A DNA stretch of 64,000 nucleotides, taken from assembly GCF_020382885.2 (NCBI RefSeq), contig NC_058496.1:24532501-24596500 (forward strand), read 5' to 3'. Position numbers and translations under genes: made by a program. The notes below the pieces were generated by a model. That model saw only the letters and a list, made by a program, of their open reading frames with translations, searched no databases and had not been told where the DNA came from. This DNA comes from Scatophagus argus (Eukaryota > Chordata > Actinopteri > Scatophagidae). This document shows positions 1 through 13,161 of the stretch, in pieces (the stretch's first letter is position 1; each line of letters begins with the position of its first letter).

Positions 1-3000
1 TGTCTCCCTTTGCAACTTTTATGCAGCTTATGATCGTGAATAAGGAAAAAGAAAATCGTGCCAACGTGTGAAGACAGGCTGCTTTTCTGCTTAATGTCAT
101 TTTAAACTGATTACTTTTCAACTGATAGAGAAAACAACTGACTGACTAATAAAGAAAGTAATGAGCAGCTTAACTGGTAATGATAGTCAAAGTTGCATCC
201 GTGTTTATCAGTAATGGCAGAGGAATCCCAAGGTATCACAGCCTCAATAACATCCAGTGTTAATTTTAAATTGTGAGCAAGTTTTACTGCAAGAAGAAAA
301 CTCCATCATCTCTATTCAGGTGTACAGTAATAAACATGTATAGTTTAGTGGTTGAGGGGAGGAGGAGGTGCAGACAGTGCCTGCCATACTTCCTTCTGGC
401 CCGTGTGCTCAGGTTAATCCTCTCTTTAGAGCTGCTCCATCTGCATCTTTGCTCGCCGGCTGGCATGCCTCGAAGACTCTGAGCATAAGCTTGGGGAGGG
501 GAAAGAGTTTTTTTATACCTGGCTCAGGAGATTTCCAGCACTCAAACTGCAACTGTGGGGAGAAATCTGCCAGAGCCTGCAGAGCTCTCCCACCATCTCC
601 CTTTGCTGTTAGCATGGCTGGGTAACTAGTTTCTGCTGTCTCTGCTTTGTGCACAGTCAAGAAAGTTAATAAAGAAATGTGGCACTGGAGCACAGAAGCA
701 CTTACAAATTTCACACGGGATGAAAATCAAACATGGACAGGGCGAGTGGCCCCTGGCAATGTGTAGTGGAAAACACCAGACGACGGTGTCATCTTCTCCT
801 AAGTAACATAATCGGCTTAGAAGGGTTGATGCTGTGGACCGGTGATGCTGCTTTAGACTACTGAACACACAAATACTAACGACGTGTGGCAGAGCACAGA
901 GGGCTTATTAATAGATCTGTGAGTATTGTGATCAAAATCAAGATATAAATAAAACAATTTTCAGATCCTAATCTATGTTATGATGCTCCATCATTTATGA
1001 AGCAAATGTGCAATATATTCTCTAGTTACAGTTTCTCAATGTGAACATTTCCTGCTTTTTACTATTTTATAATAATCAAAATGGTGTTCAATGGTGAAAA
1101 TAATCCTAAGTGGCAGCCCGAAAAATAATAAGACTGATGTTCAATCTGCAGTGGATGGTGTTCCACAATTATGCATGACAGACTAAACTCTTAACAGATT
1201 CAGAGCAAATGTCAGGAATATGTTTAATTATTCATGAGTTATTCTTGAATTACAATTTGTTAGCAATTATTAATTTGCAAAAAAGAATTTTGTAAAAAAC
1301 CTGCCACAAGAGTAAATGCAGCTTCCTCCACTTGTGTGACAAAAGTCACAAGTTTGAAGGAAAGTTTTGAAATGTTTCTAAGTTTCTGGTTAAACGAATT
1401 AGGCTGTCTGCTGTACATACTGCATCTTCAAAAGCCCAATGATGTATTTCAAGTACTGCACAGCATGACATTTTTCCCAATATTTGTACAATGTTTCCTT
1501 CCCTTTTATTACTTCTAATGTGTATTTATTTATTTTACTTAGTTCCTGTATTAGCTTTAGTTTTTGAGATGTTATCTGTGAAGCTTGTATTGCATTAGTA
1601 CAATGTGCACTACAACTGAAAACTGCATTGCCCCTTTATTCCTGCATGAAAATAATAATGTGCAATTTAGTTATATTTGTAACAATGTGCAATTGAGTTA
1701 TATTTGTCCATTAGCCTGTTAAACTAAGAGCTTGTCATATGCTTTCAGACAGATACAGAAGTGTGATTTGCCACATACATCTTTGCAACATGTTTACCAT
1801 GTCAAACCTCCAGGAGACAGCCTGTTCAAGGAAGATCCCTTCATTAAATCCAATTATTATTAAAGTGGATTGTTCAGACTATTCAGGCCATTTGTCAAGA
1901 GTCATCTTATTGGACTGGCACAATAAACAAAGAAACACAACCTAGTCAACTCTCCTCATTGCAGTGGTCTGTGACTTTTTAATGCTGAGGTCAGAAAGTG
2001 AAAAGTCAGAGGTGAGTTACAAGCAGAAACTTGACATGGTATGACTTAACAGGGTGGATGCTTGCCGATAGAAAAGCTCGAAGCCTCAGTTTTCAAGTTA
2101 AGTCTTAAATGTCCTACTGACTGTGCTGCCTACAAAGAAAACACATTTGTAAGCTATTCATGCTTATTGATGCTGATCATTTTGTCTAAACCAGTAGCCC
2201 AAAAACTGAATACATTAGTTTTCATCATCATAGAGGACAACCAAAACTAGCTGTTTGCAAAGCTTGATTCTCCACCCAACAACAAACTGATACTGGTTAA
2301 TTACTTCACTTCTAATTATAACCTTCATGTACTTCAATGTAATTTAAAGTGATTAAAAATGGAAAAACACTAACACTTTGACACTAACTTAATTAATTTT
2401 GACCTTTCATCTACTGTTGCACACATGAGGAAGTGAAAATCAGCACATATGAACAGTGTTTGCAGTCAAAGACTGTCTGTTGTCCTGCTCTTCCTAATAG
2501 AAATACACCACTTTAAGGACAAAATGTAATCTGTAATCTGAAAATGTGAGTCAAAGCTGAAGAGAGGAGTTTGAAGTTTACCCAGAGGAACTGCCAGTGA
2601 AAGTGTATTTCCAAAGTAGCTGATTTCGACAATCTAGATTAGGCAACAACTACAATAACTCATCTTGCAAGGGTTCATAATCATACTTCCGCTTGAGGAG
2701 ACTTGTGTCTCTGGTTAAACAAATAGTATTTTACCCTTTAACAAAATGGTCTGTCTCAGTAGGTGTCCTTACCACAACTTTGTCAGACATTTACAGCAAC
2801 AATCTCAGCCAGTGGGTGGCAAAAAAAAGCACTTTTAGTGGATGTCACTTTGATAGTTGGAGTTGCATTGCAGCCATGTTGTGGCTGCCAGCTGAGGTTA
2901 TCTACTGAACCAATATCAAAACTTCTGGTTAAGTCCGAATCATTTACACACTAAAATGTGTTAACATAGGGCCCAGATATAAAAAACAAAATCCCCAGAA

Positions 3001-6000
3001 CTACCCTTTAACACCATCACTCTGAAAAGCCACTTGTTGTCATAATGTTCGCATTAGCTGTGGGAAACACTATGAATTAATTTGATGTAATTTTATTAGC
3101 AATGTCTTAACAGTACACCATAATTTAAGATGACTTGAATTTATGTTTTTGTAAATAAAAAATACTTGCTAAAGTTTTCCAGTGCAGTAGACTTTTAGAC
3201 ATTATACTTTGGGAACTCCCTTGGATGTGGCCACTGTGCAGTTATAAATGTAATTCATTTGCATTTCTCAGTTTGAAACTCTCTGGTGTTACTGGTTCTC
3301 CGACATTCCTGCTCCAGTGTAAGCTCTGAGCAACCTCAGCGAAAAATGTGGCGTGACTCTAATAAAACAAACACACAAACCTCACGCCTGAACTCATATG
3401 TCTTGTCCCAGCTGTACGTCACTTAGAAAGCAACTGTCAGTACTCAGAATAAGTCAAAGTCACAGTGAAGAGGTCAAACATGCAGCTGAAGAAGAATTAT
3501 TTCAGTAGCTAAAGAAGGAAAGCCGAGTTTGGACTTATTTCTTTGTTGAGAAAATTAAGATTTTATATGCATGTGAAGCAAAATGTGTTAAATGATATAT
3601 AAATGATTTAAAACTTAAAATAAAGTCTATAGTTATGTTTGTTTCTGATGACATTACTATGGAAAACCACCATCATCTGACTTTTCTGCACATAGTCAGA
3701 GCATCTCAGAGTGCATCTGAGGCACACAGGTCATCAATACAGTGAGCATTCCCAAATATCTGCCAGCTGACTGCAAAACCTTCCAGAAAAAAAAACTCAT
3801 TTACAAACCAACTCTTTAACATCTGATCTGTACTTGGTGCTTTGATACACGCTTAATTGTGGATTGTGGGTGGACTTCAATCCACTGCATCACAGCCAAT
3901 GAGTTGTCAAAGCATTTCCTTCTATTCCCCACTAAGTGCTCTTCTGTTCATTCAAGGCCATGTGGAATCACAAGAAAGTGGAAGCTCTGCTCACTGAAAA
4001 ATGAAACTGCAGCCAGCAATTCACTGTTAAGCCTCAGCCTGCCTTCAATTACTTTGGTTTCTCTTTTACATTTGATATAAAAAAAGAATTCATACAGTGT
4101 GTTTCTAATCATGATTTGTACTGAAAATATGTCCCAGCTTCAATAACCTTAGTAGCCATTGATACATAAATTACAAAAAGTTGTGTGATTATTATAACAT
4201 TTTTCTGCATTTCAACCAAAAATATTTAATAACATTAATCAGAATATTAATGAAACAACCATGTAAAATGTCAGTTCATTAACTTTTATACTCAGCTATT
4301 AAGTTGAAATGTTTTCCGTCGTTTTACAATAGCAGCCTAAACGTGTAAGGCACTTCGAGGCATTACTCTTGTGTCTGAACTAATGGATATTGCATAACCC
4401 TCATTTGCTAAACTCATTCATTTTCCCTTCTTCTCTTATGCATTCAGTGAAAATTTGAAGCAGAAATAATTTAGTTTCCCACACAGGAGCCAATAAACCC
4501 TCACTGCATCCAAAACTTTAATCATAACTGATCAACACCTTATTCTGTGCTGTCACAATCTTTTCACTGAGTGACAATAAATCTACATATCTGACACGGC
4601 TCAAGACAGGTGAAGTCTGCAGCAGATAAATGAGGATAGTCCCTTTCTTGAGCCAAAGGCACATCAGCATTATTTACGACAGTCTTTAACAATTAAAACC
4701 CTGTAAAATAATTGTTGTGCAGACTTCACAACTCCAAAATTACCATCTTGAGTGTTTTGATCCCGCTGAAAGGAACAACACAGTCTGGTGGACAGAGCTG
4801 TTTACCGAGCTCATCTCCCTGCTTGCACTAACAAGCTGTGAGCTTCCAAGTCACCAAGCTGCAGGAGGCAAATAGATTTCGACATGTAGATGGCAAGTGC
4901 GCAGATTGATCATCTTTGCCATTTGAATAATCAGCTTAGTGCGTGGTGAGAATGCAACGCACGGGGAGCATACTGTCACCATCTTATTATAAACACATAA
5001 AGGTCACTGCTTCAGTCACTGCAGCTCTGGGTCATCTGATGTTTTATATACTTTACTCGCTCTTTGCTCAACAGCTGTGGATTTACAGTCCATATTAAAG
5101 GAGCACGTTGGCAGCTTTGCATGTTTTGTGGCTCCAAATGTCAGCAACAGTTTGGACAATGTTGACTTTAATACCTGTTTCTGACGTTGACATGCTGTTT
5201 TGGTTCAGAACAAAAGGAACCACAAGACATAACAGCTCCCTCTCAGCAGTTTGTATTTTGCTCAGGTTCAGAGTCGTCATTCTCTGTGGGCAGATAAATG
5301 CCCAGACGTGGCAGGACAATAACATTTTGGGCAAATGGGCTAAATCTTTAGCATCCTATTGTGTGATCTGACTGCAAAATGACTCTTTGGTTTGTTTTTG
5401 GGTTTTTGTTTAGTGTCTCTTTGAGGACACGATGTGGGATGATTTATGAGTAGACAAGCACAAACTTATTAAGAGTCGTAATCATGAAGGAGGTTAAAAT
5501 GAGGTCTGTTAGGACAAAACTGGTCATGAGCTCCATGTCAGCTTCACAGTGGATTCAGCGTGCGGTGATAGAACATATTTTTTTTAGGAATGTCCAGTGT
5601 TGTAGGGACATTTAGAACAATATCAAAGATGAGATAATGAGAAATAAAGAAAACTGATGTCCACCTACTTTTTTCGAATGTTATTTTTACTTAGGGGGGG
5701 AACATCTGATGTTTTTCATTCAGTAACTTTATTATTCCCAAACGGATATTGATCTGCAGGTTGGGTAGAGAAAAAAAAAACAGAAACATGCATGTTAAAA
5801 ACAAAAAAGTCTATGAAATTGCATTAGCTAAAACAACAACTTCCTTGATTTAAGACTCTAGTGTGACTCCAGTGCAAATTTTTAGTTCAAATATACTGAA
5901 TGATAAAGTGAAAATAATTGAGCAAATTCGTCTGCTTGACAGCAAGGACAAGGATAATTTTATTTTTAAGTTGAAATTTCCTGAGCTCAGCTTCATCACA

Positions 6001-8771
6001 TAGACAATTGGCAGACATAGGCAATTGGATTAAGAATTTACTCCATGCAAAAAGTGTGACCAGTGCAACCCCAGCATTTAGCTCTGATGCAGTTTTGGTA
6101 TTGTGTCCACACATGAGGAGCCCACAGTGGATTTTTTTTTGCATATGTACCCAACAACCCATCTTCATACAAATGAATGGGAAATTTTGGTGTCATAGTT
6201 CAAAGGTGGACTCAGTGCTAAAGCCACACATCAATTTATTTCAGTAATGTATGATTGAGCAAGGATTATTTAGAAAAAGAGCTAACTCATAAGCTAACTT
6301 ATGAGACATTTGCAAAATAAAATGAGAATTTATGCTTGTTTCCACTAACTATACATGGGTGAAAGAGCACTTAAAAGTCGTAACATGTCTACACAACGAG
6401 ACATACTACAGCACAGCTACAAATGAAAACTAAGTTTCTTTCACAAATACATACTTCAATCATGTTGCACTTGATGGGTCATGAAGCCATGTATCTGAAC
6501 CTTTAACTCAGAGCTCAATGTGAAGGATTGTTTACAGTAGTATTTCAACTTTGCTCTCAGAAATCCTTTCTAGTCCACCTTTTTTATCAGATCTGTATCT
6601 AGCACATTTTCTTGAACATTAGTTTTAAAAGAACTCTTTTAAATTCAGACCAGCACTGCCAGACACTTTGACACTTATCATAAGTATCATTTGGATTAAA
6701 TTTCAGGTCACAGTCTCACAGAGATGAGTTTCTCTAACTACAGTCTGACAGAGAAGCAGCATTAAACAACTGACAAACAACTTATTTCCATGAAATCAGA
6801 ACGTGTCAGAATGTTTACGCTCAACAGGATTAGTTTACTGGTGCAAAGCGTGATAAAGAAGTCAAAATGCATATAAGATTTTAAGATGGAGGAATGGAAA
6901 CGGTTATTTAAAGTCATAAGTTTACCAATACTAGAGATCAAAAATTACAAACTACAACTTCTATTAGTGAATTTTGATGAATTTGCCTCTCTTATCTGCT
7001 ATGTGTATTTTTTTTTTTATATCATTATAAACTAAATCCCTTTGGGCTTTCATTAGTCCTTATTTTACAACATTTTCAGACTAAAAGAAATAATCAGTTA
7101 ATCAAACAATAATCCATAAATTCATAAATAATTAAAATAAAACTTTGTGGCCTTGACCTCCAAATTCAGCAGTATGAAGCATACTGAGTGCAATCCATTT
7201 CTCTGAGTCTTTCAGTCTTGCTTTTTTCCTTAATTTTACTTGAACGCAGCGACAGAAACAAAAATAGCCAAGGCAGTGAGACTTTAAAAGACTGGCCAAC
7301 TCGTCTGCACAGCACAGAAAAGACTTCAGTAATAATGTCAGCAGCGGCTGTCATCAAAGCCTCTGAGAATTTATCGGCAGAAATAAAATGAGGATGCAAG
7401 AGCAGACAGGTACATGAGCTTTGGAGATGCAATAAGGCAGGTGAACATCAAATAAAATTGCATTGCTGTCAAACCCAAGTGTCATTTGCCACAGCTAATA
7501 CCACAGGACAACACTCAATCACTGCTGGGTCCCAGCTGAGTGAGGATTCAGTTTAACTGAGCACAGATTTATTAATTTCCAAATATGACAAGGACACTGT
7601 CAAATTTTATCATCATGGTTCATAATGTCATCCAAATATGATTAAGAAGACCAAAATAGACACTTTGATATCCACTCTGTCAATTTATCAGTGTTTGAAT
7701 AATGAAAAACTGGATAAGATTGCAAGACCCCATAAAACTTTACTGAACTTTGTTATAAACTAACAAAATCAGTCTGCTCCGACTTGTTGTTTTAAAGCTA
7801 CACTGATCAACATTTATTCTATTAACACTGAATTAAATGCCTGTATGTAATGTAAAAACATTTGCTGGTAGAGACGAAGGTTTATTCACATCAGTCTCAT
7901 CACACTTGTTTCCAGCAGCAACAGCTAGCCGTTTTTCAAAGCTGTAACAAACCCATTGTGGTGAAAATACAAATCTAGGAACTAGCTGGTGTACAGTACG
8001 GCATTTAGCAGCTAAATATCCATCTAGCCTATGATTCTCAGGAGCGGGTCGAGAACCAAACACAAGCTAAAACAATAATTTAAAAGAATGTCTGTGCCAT
8101 GTGTAAATAAGTAATTTTTGCCAACACTGTGAACTTTATAAATCCAAGGCCATTCCAGAAAGAAGCTTGCGATTAATATGCTAGAAACAGTTTGCAAACT
8201 ACTGTAATGTTGCTGTCAGCTAACTGCTAACATGCTAGTCAGTTGGAATTGTGCCACTGCCAGGTGTAACTGCCAAGTTAGCCAAGAGTCAACTAGCAAG
8301 CTAGATAGAGTGGTCGCTATCAAGACAACTTGCTCACACAGTGTGTTTTATACATAGATTTGGCCCATCAACTCTTGCTTTATAACTGCTCAGTGGTCAA
8401 AACAAAAAGACAGTTTAATGTTGAAGAACTTTACAAGTTAATGTTCACCAAACTGAACATGAAAACTGAACACACAACAGAGGAATTACAGTGAAATGAA
8501 ATGATTTTACTACTACAATATATTTTATAATGTCACTGAACGGTCCACACTCATATGAAAAGTATATTTCAATTATCTTTTACATTTATGTGTGTTTTTC
8601 TCCAGGTAACATTGATAATGGCACCAAATATAGGTGGTAGAAGATTTGTAATACAACTCCAAAGCGCTCTGTAGACAAACCCACTGAACTTCATGTGAAA
8701 AGGCTCCTGGGAGCCGTAAGTGAAAGATGGGGGTGACTGGATGATAGCAAACGCATGTGCAGCTGTTGTAC
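1..8771. other. Non-coding stretch downstream of the YPEL1 first coding exon (probable YPEL1 intron)
   Basis: I searched both strands here for the rest of YPEL1, meaning the second CxxC half of the Yippee domain and the usual C-terminal exon, and did not find it. The next coding exon must therefore lie left of the window. Nothing else here looks like a conserved coding exon: the open frames are short, AT-rich and without family signatures. One small tandem duplication is visible, a 24-bp unit at 1657-1680 and 1684-1707 differing at one base. The rest is unremarkable AT-rich intronic DNA. Confidence 0.55.
1657..1707. repeat. Two-copy tandem repeat, 24-bp unit
   Basis: The unit beginning aatgtgcaat and ending tatatttgt occurs at 1657-1680 and again at 1684-1707, separated by 3 bases and with one difference. 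This is a simple local duplication and no function is apparent. Confidence 0.7.
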
Positions 8772-8888
8772 CTTTGAGATTAGCTCGTCATGGTTGGCCA
8801 GGTGTGCCCGGCAGTGGATGCAGCTGTAGGTGCGGTGGCAGGATGGCAGGTAAGCCTGGAAGGTCTTAGACTTGGTCATCTTCACCAT
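8772..8888 (-). CDS. ypel1: YPEL1 first coding exon (Yippee-like zinc-binding protein), partial gene
   Basis: The exon encodes 39 residues, starting [10 protein letters not shown] and ending HDELISK. This matches the N-terminus of the YPEL1/YPEL2 family, small (about 119 aa) nuclear or centrosome-associated proteins with one Yippee zinc-binding fold. The first zinc-binding pair is visible as CIHC (C23, C26); the second pair would be in later exons outside the window. The exon ends in frame (phase 0) at a good donor, tcaaag followed by gtacaa, at 8772/8771. The Lys at residue 6 resembles YPEL1 as I remember it, and linkage to MAPK1 on the same strand supports YPEL1 over YPEL2. No domain downstream of residue 39 can be checked. 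Strong purifying selection is typical of this family, so identification from one exon is reliable at family level. Confidence 0.88.
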
Positions 8889-8957
8889 GTCAGTGGGGCA
8901 GGGCTCCTCGCTGGCGTCAGGGCTGGCACTGGAAGAGTTGCAGCTCTGCTGAACTTG
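8889..8957 (-). other. ypel1: YPEL1 exon 2, 5'-UTR part
   Basis: The open frame upstream of the chosen ATG continues without a stop, but a pyrimidine-rich acceptor (tttcttctgtcag on the minus strand) falls at 8958. The exon is therefore best read as 8772-8957, with 69 nt of 5'-UTR before MVKMTK. No in-frame ATG lies between the acceptor and the chosen start. YPEL family proteins begin at this methionine, which decides the start. Confidence 0.6.
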
Positions 8958-11900
8958 CTGACAGAAGAAACACTGGAAGATGCAAGCAAAAGCCGTCGTT
9001 GTTGTGGAGTGGGTGTGTGGCACGCTCCACACAGACACCACAGGAGAAAATCAGACCTGCGAGGGGAAACGGAAAAGAAGGGATGTGGTCAGAGACATGT
9101 TGCATACTTTCTATTTTTGGAGCACATGGACTTCATTGCATTTCCAATATAAGCACAGCTCATTTGATTACAATAATCTATTAGGTGATTACAATCGCGT
9201 ATTGTTGACCATCAACATGGCTGCACGGTGATGTAACTTCTGACCTGTCAAACAAACCGTTGTTTATGTGAAACCACAAAATATATTTTGCTTGGCCTCA
9301 AATTATTTTATCATTCATGGTTTGTAACGGGAATGAGGCTTACAAATTTAAGTAATTCTGTTTATTCTCAATCATTATTGCATCAACGATGATAAACTTA
9401 GCCTTGAAATCTGGATAATTATGTGAAGTCCTGTCATTCTAAATAAAAAGAATATACAGGAAATACTACATCAGTGATCAGTTTCTGTGGTAGTTTCATA
9501 TTTGGCAAAAGTAAGCTGTTAGTTGACATGTACCAGTTTTAGCCAAGTGGCTAATTATCATCTGCAGATTGTTGGCAGGTTGATCATTCTGGATGGTTTT
9601 AATTTGGGTCGTATTTGTGTACATTTAGCTATGATTTCTCTCAATTATGATTAAGAGTTTGCAACCCCCAGATTATTTACTAAATGTGGGAATATGGCTA
9701 CACTGCTGCAACAAGTTCAGAAGTCAGGTGGGGTAAGAAATGTAGCTGTTTAGACAATCAGACAGGTTGTAAGCAAGCCAGATTATCCCACCGTCGTTTA
9801 TTAGTTTAGAAATGAAAGTGAGAGCATCTGAAATATTGGTTACATCCCCCAATTGCACACAACTACAATAAATACAGTATGTCAAAGCTGAACCATGAAG
9901 TCAGTCTGTAAACTATAACAGCTAGTTTGAGTTTACAAATAAGTTTGGCTGAGCTCAGGGTTTGTTTACGATCTCTCGAATCATCTGAGTGCTTGTGGTT
10001 CTTCCCTCATTGGACTTCTTGTTAGTGATGTTGTTTAACTCCCAGATCTTATCATGAACAATAGGAGCCACGGCCAAAACTACGGAAATATCCCAAGTTG
10101 CAACAGACAAAACATGCCCATTGTAATAAAGTGGAAATACATTGTAAAAGTGAAAAAAGGCCAGACAGAAGGCAAAACAACACATTCTACACTTAAGCAC
10201 AAAAAATATCTCTGAACAAAAGCTTTGTCATGTTTTCATGTCTGAGATGTATTCAGCATGCCTACATGAGATTCAGCTCGACAGAAACAAATGCATACCA
10301 GTTCAGTTCATAGACAGACTAGAATAACCGATGAGACAATGCAGTCAAGACATAATGAATGTGCGACCTTTTAACAAAGGGACTCAGACTGACAAAAACA
10401 TCTCTGCAGGTGTACAGCACCAAATATGCAACAAAATGAAAACCTGTTCCACCTCCTATTGCCTGGAATGTAGTGTGTTGGTGTATTTTCAAAAGTCCTT
10501 TTTTTAACCTGGAGACTCAAAAAGTACTTAATTTCCTTAAAAGATCTCAATGACAAGGAATCGATGTTTCCTCCTCTTAAAAAAAGCCCAAATACAACTT
10601 TTAAGTTTGAGAACGGCAGCATCAAACAGACCAATCTCTTTCATTTTACACATTTAAATATTACATTTTGTTTCTCTCCTTTGTAGGGTGCTACATTAGT
10701 CGTGATGCGTCCCACTGCCTTTAATGACCCTTTCATTTATCTTCTCTGCTGAGTTATCATTATTAATTATTTTGTTTGTGTGTTTGTGTCTGTGGTTTAC
10801 AGCAGTGGAACTAAAAGGCTCAGCTGTCAAAGGCAATATTTTACACAAGGACTGTTCCAGTAAACACTGCTTTCTGTGCTCAGAGATGATGGTGTCTTTT
10901 AATGGACACTGAGACTGGAGGTTACAGAGGTTTTTCATATAATAGGCCTTTTACTAGTTGCATTGCATTCTTGCTCAAAAGGCACAGTGGAAATTAAGTT
11001 GAATTTGATTTGATCTGGTGTGATTTAAACACACTGAGCTCCAGTCAGCACTGCAGATAGTGATGAAAAGTGACTACGGTAAGTACATTTACTTAAGCAG
11101 TGTACTTAAAATACAGTTCTGTTGTATATATGTTTGAGATGTTTTACTCCCTGCTGTCTCTTTTGTCATCATCTTTACTCTATTTTCTTAGATATTTTGT
11201 TTAGCATTTATTGCCAGTTTGTTTACTTAATGGTTTACAGACCACCTTATTACTAGCTGGTGAGTCACTCAAAGCACTTTGAATTGCAATACTTTGGTCA
11301 AAAGGTGCTACATTAATAAAATTTGACTGACTGATAGAGTGATTGCTCTATTTTGGTTTCCACCAACTCCTCAGAAAAATAATCTCAATTTGCTAATTGA
11401 TCAGCTTTCTTCACCAGCTAGTTACTAACTGTTCTGTCTACCCATAGACATTTATTTGTTGTATGTTCCTATAGCTACGTGTCTACCAACTAACTTACAG
11501 GTGGCTAAATGTTAGCTAACTTTAGATACTGGTGTCTGCCGTTACAGTCAGTTTGAGTCTGTTTTTTTAGCATATTTGTTTTAGCATTTACTGTTACCCT
11601 GTGATTGTACGAGACCAAAGTAGCCCTTTTCACACGATGACACTTTTGATATGAAAAGTACATTTTGCTAGTACTACTTTTACCTTTAAGCTTTTGAGGA
11701 TTGGGCTGTATCAGCTATTAGGTCCGCCCTGCAAGGTGATTTCAAACTAGTTAAACTCAAATGTCTAAGCTAGTGCAGACTTCAAGAATGTGTAAATCAG
11801 TTGCTAGGAAACATCTGCAGTGCTATCCAATCAAGACCAATCGCCTATGTAAGTAGGAAATAAACTGTAGCATCACAAGTTTGCATGCTTTCAAAAATCA

Positions 11901-13066
11901 CCACGGAAGACAAGTGAATGGCCGTACTGTTCTAATGGATCACCTGTCAATCAAACGGGGGAAAGGCGGGACTATGACATCTTGTGTCTTTTGTTGTTGA
12001 TTAAAACCAAATTGCCTATGGGTGGTGCTATTTATCAGATCAACCAATTGAAAAAGGATTGACCACAATGGCTTTCACTTCATATTTACTTTAAAAATAT
12101 ATTACAAAATACACTTTCTGTGCACCTTAGGATCTGTTTTCCATGGCAAAGACCAAGCAGGCAGAGGTTACAGTAATTAGATGAAGCTCTAGTCATATGA
12201 AAATGTTTAATACTTCAGTAGGGTTTTGTTCATATTGTATTTATGCTACTGCAAGATTCAGAACAAAATAATACTTTCTGTCATATTTCGTAATCGGATA
12301 CTTCTTCTGGAAGAGTATTTGTAAATCATAACAAAGGGCAGACGCTATCAAAATGTCAGGGTTTAATTTTCATCTTTCAACTGATAATCTAAGTGTTGAA
12401 TTGACAACAAAAAAACAAAACACATCCTTTAAAGAAACTCCAAAGGTACACTGTCTAATGCAAACCACAGAGTCAATAGTTACATAACAAAGGCAACTTG
12501 CAACTCGATACAAAAAACAACCCAACAAACAAAAACAACAACCAAGCTGCATCCCTGAATGTGAAAGAGCAACGAGCTTCAACAGCTCCAGAAGTTTCCA
12601 GTTAAGCTCAATGTGCTGCAACAGGAAGAGCAGCGCCGAGACAGAAGCCCGCAGCCAGACAAGAAAACAAAGGGGCTTCCGCAACTCAACAGGAAGCAGC
12701 CCTGACGTGAAGCATGGCTGCTCTAGAAATGCACACGCACATATAAACACACACACACAGACGTTAAATGACTGGAAATGTACAGAGGTGAAAACTGGCA
12801 GCCCGATCCAGTGGCCCCAGATGAGCCATATTTACATACATACTGTGTAATCTACGCAGGTGCCTGATGCATAATCCTGCATGAATTAGCCCAGTTTCAC
12901 CTCAACAGTATGCACACAGAGAAGGTAAAGACATACACACACAGACAAGAGTTTTAGAAGTGTCACATACTTCAACATCATTGCCATCAGTGATTAAGTC
13001 AGTTTTGTGCAGTCCATCCCTATATCCCTATAGAGAGAGGGTTGTCACTCACTCTCACTCTCTAAC

Positions 13067-13161
13067 GCACACACACACACACAGACAATAGCATGCAATT
13101 TTTGCATTCAGACACCCCCCCCCCAAAAAAACACACACACACACACACACACGCACACACG
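13067..13161. repeat. Compound (CA)n / C10 / A7 microsatellite
   Basis: A (CA)n tract at 13067-13082 is followed about 30 bases later by a run of ten C (13115-13124), seven A, and a second (CA)n tract ending near 13161. The homopolymer junction is a likely sequencing or assembly trouble spot. Confidence 0.9.

Noticed and set aside
1-8771. Search for the remaining YPEL1 exons
   Set aside because: No sequence encoding the second CxxC half or the C-terminal part was found on either strand.
12370-12850. Long frames on both strands (128 and 79 codons)
   Set aside because: No motif or codon pattern; low complexity and no flanking splice sites that make sense.
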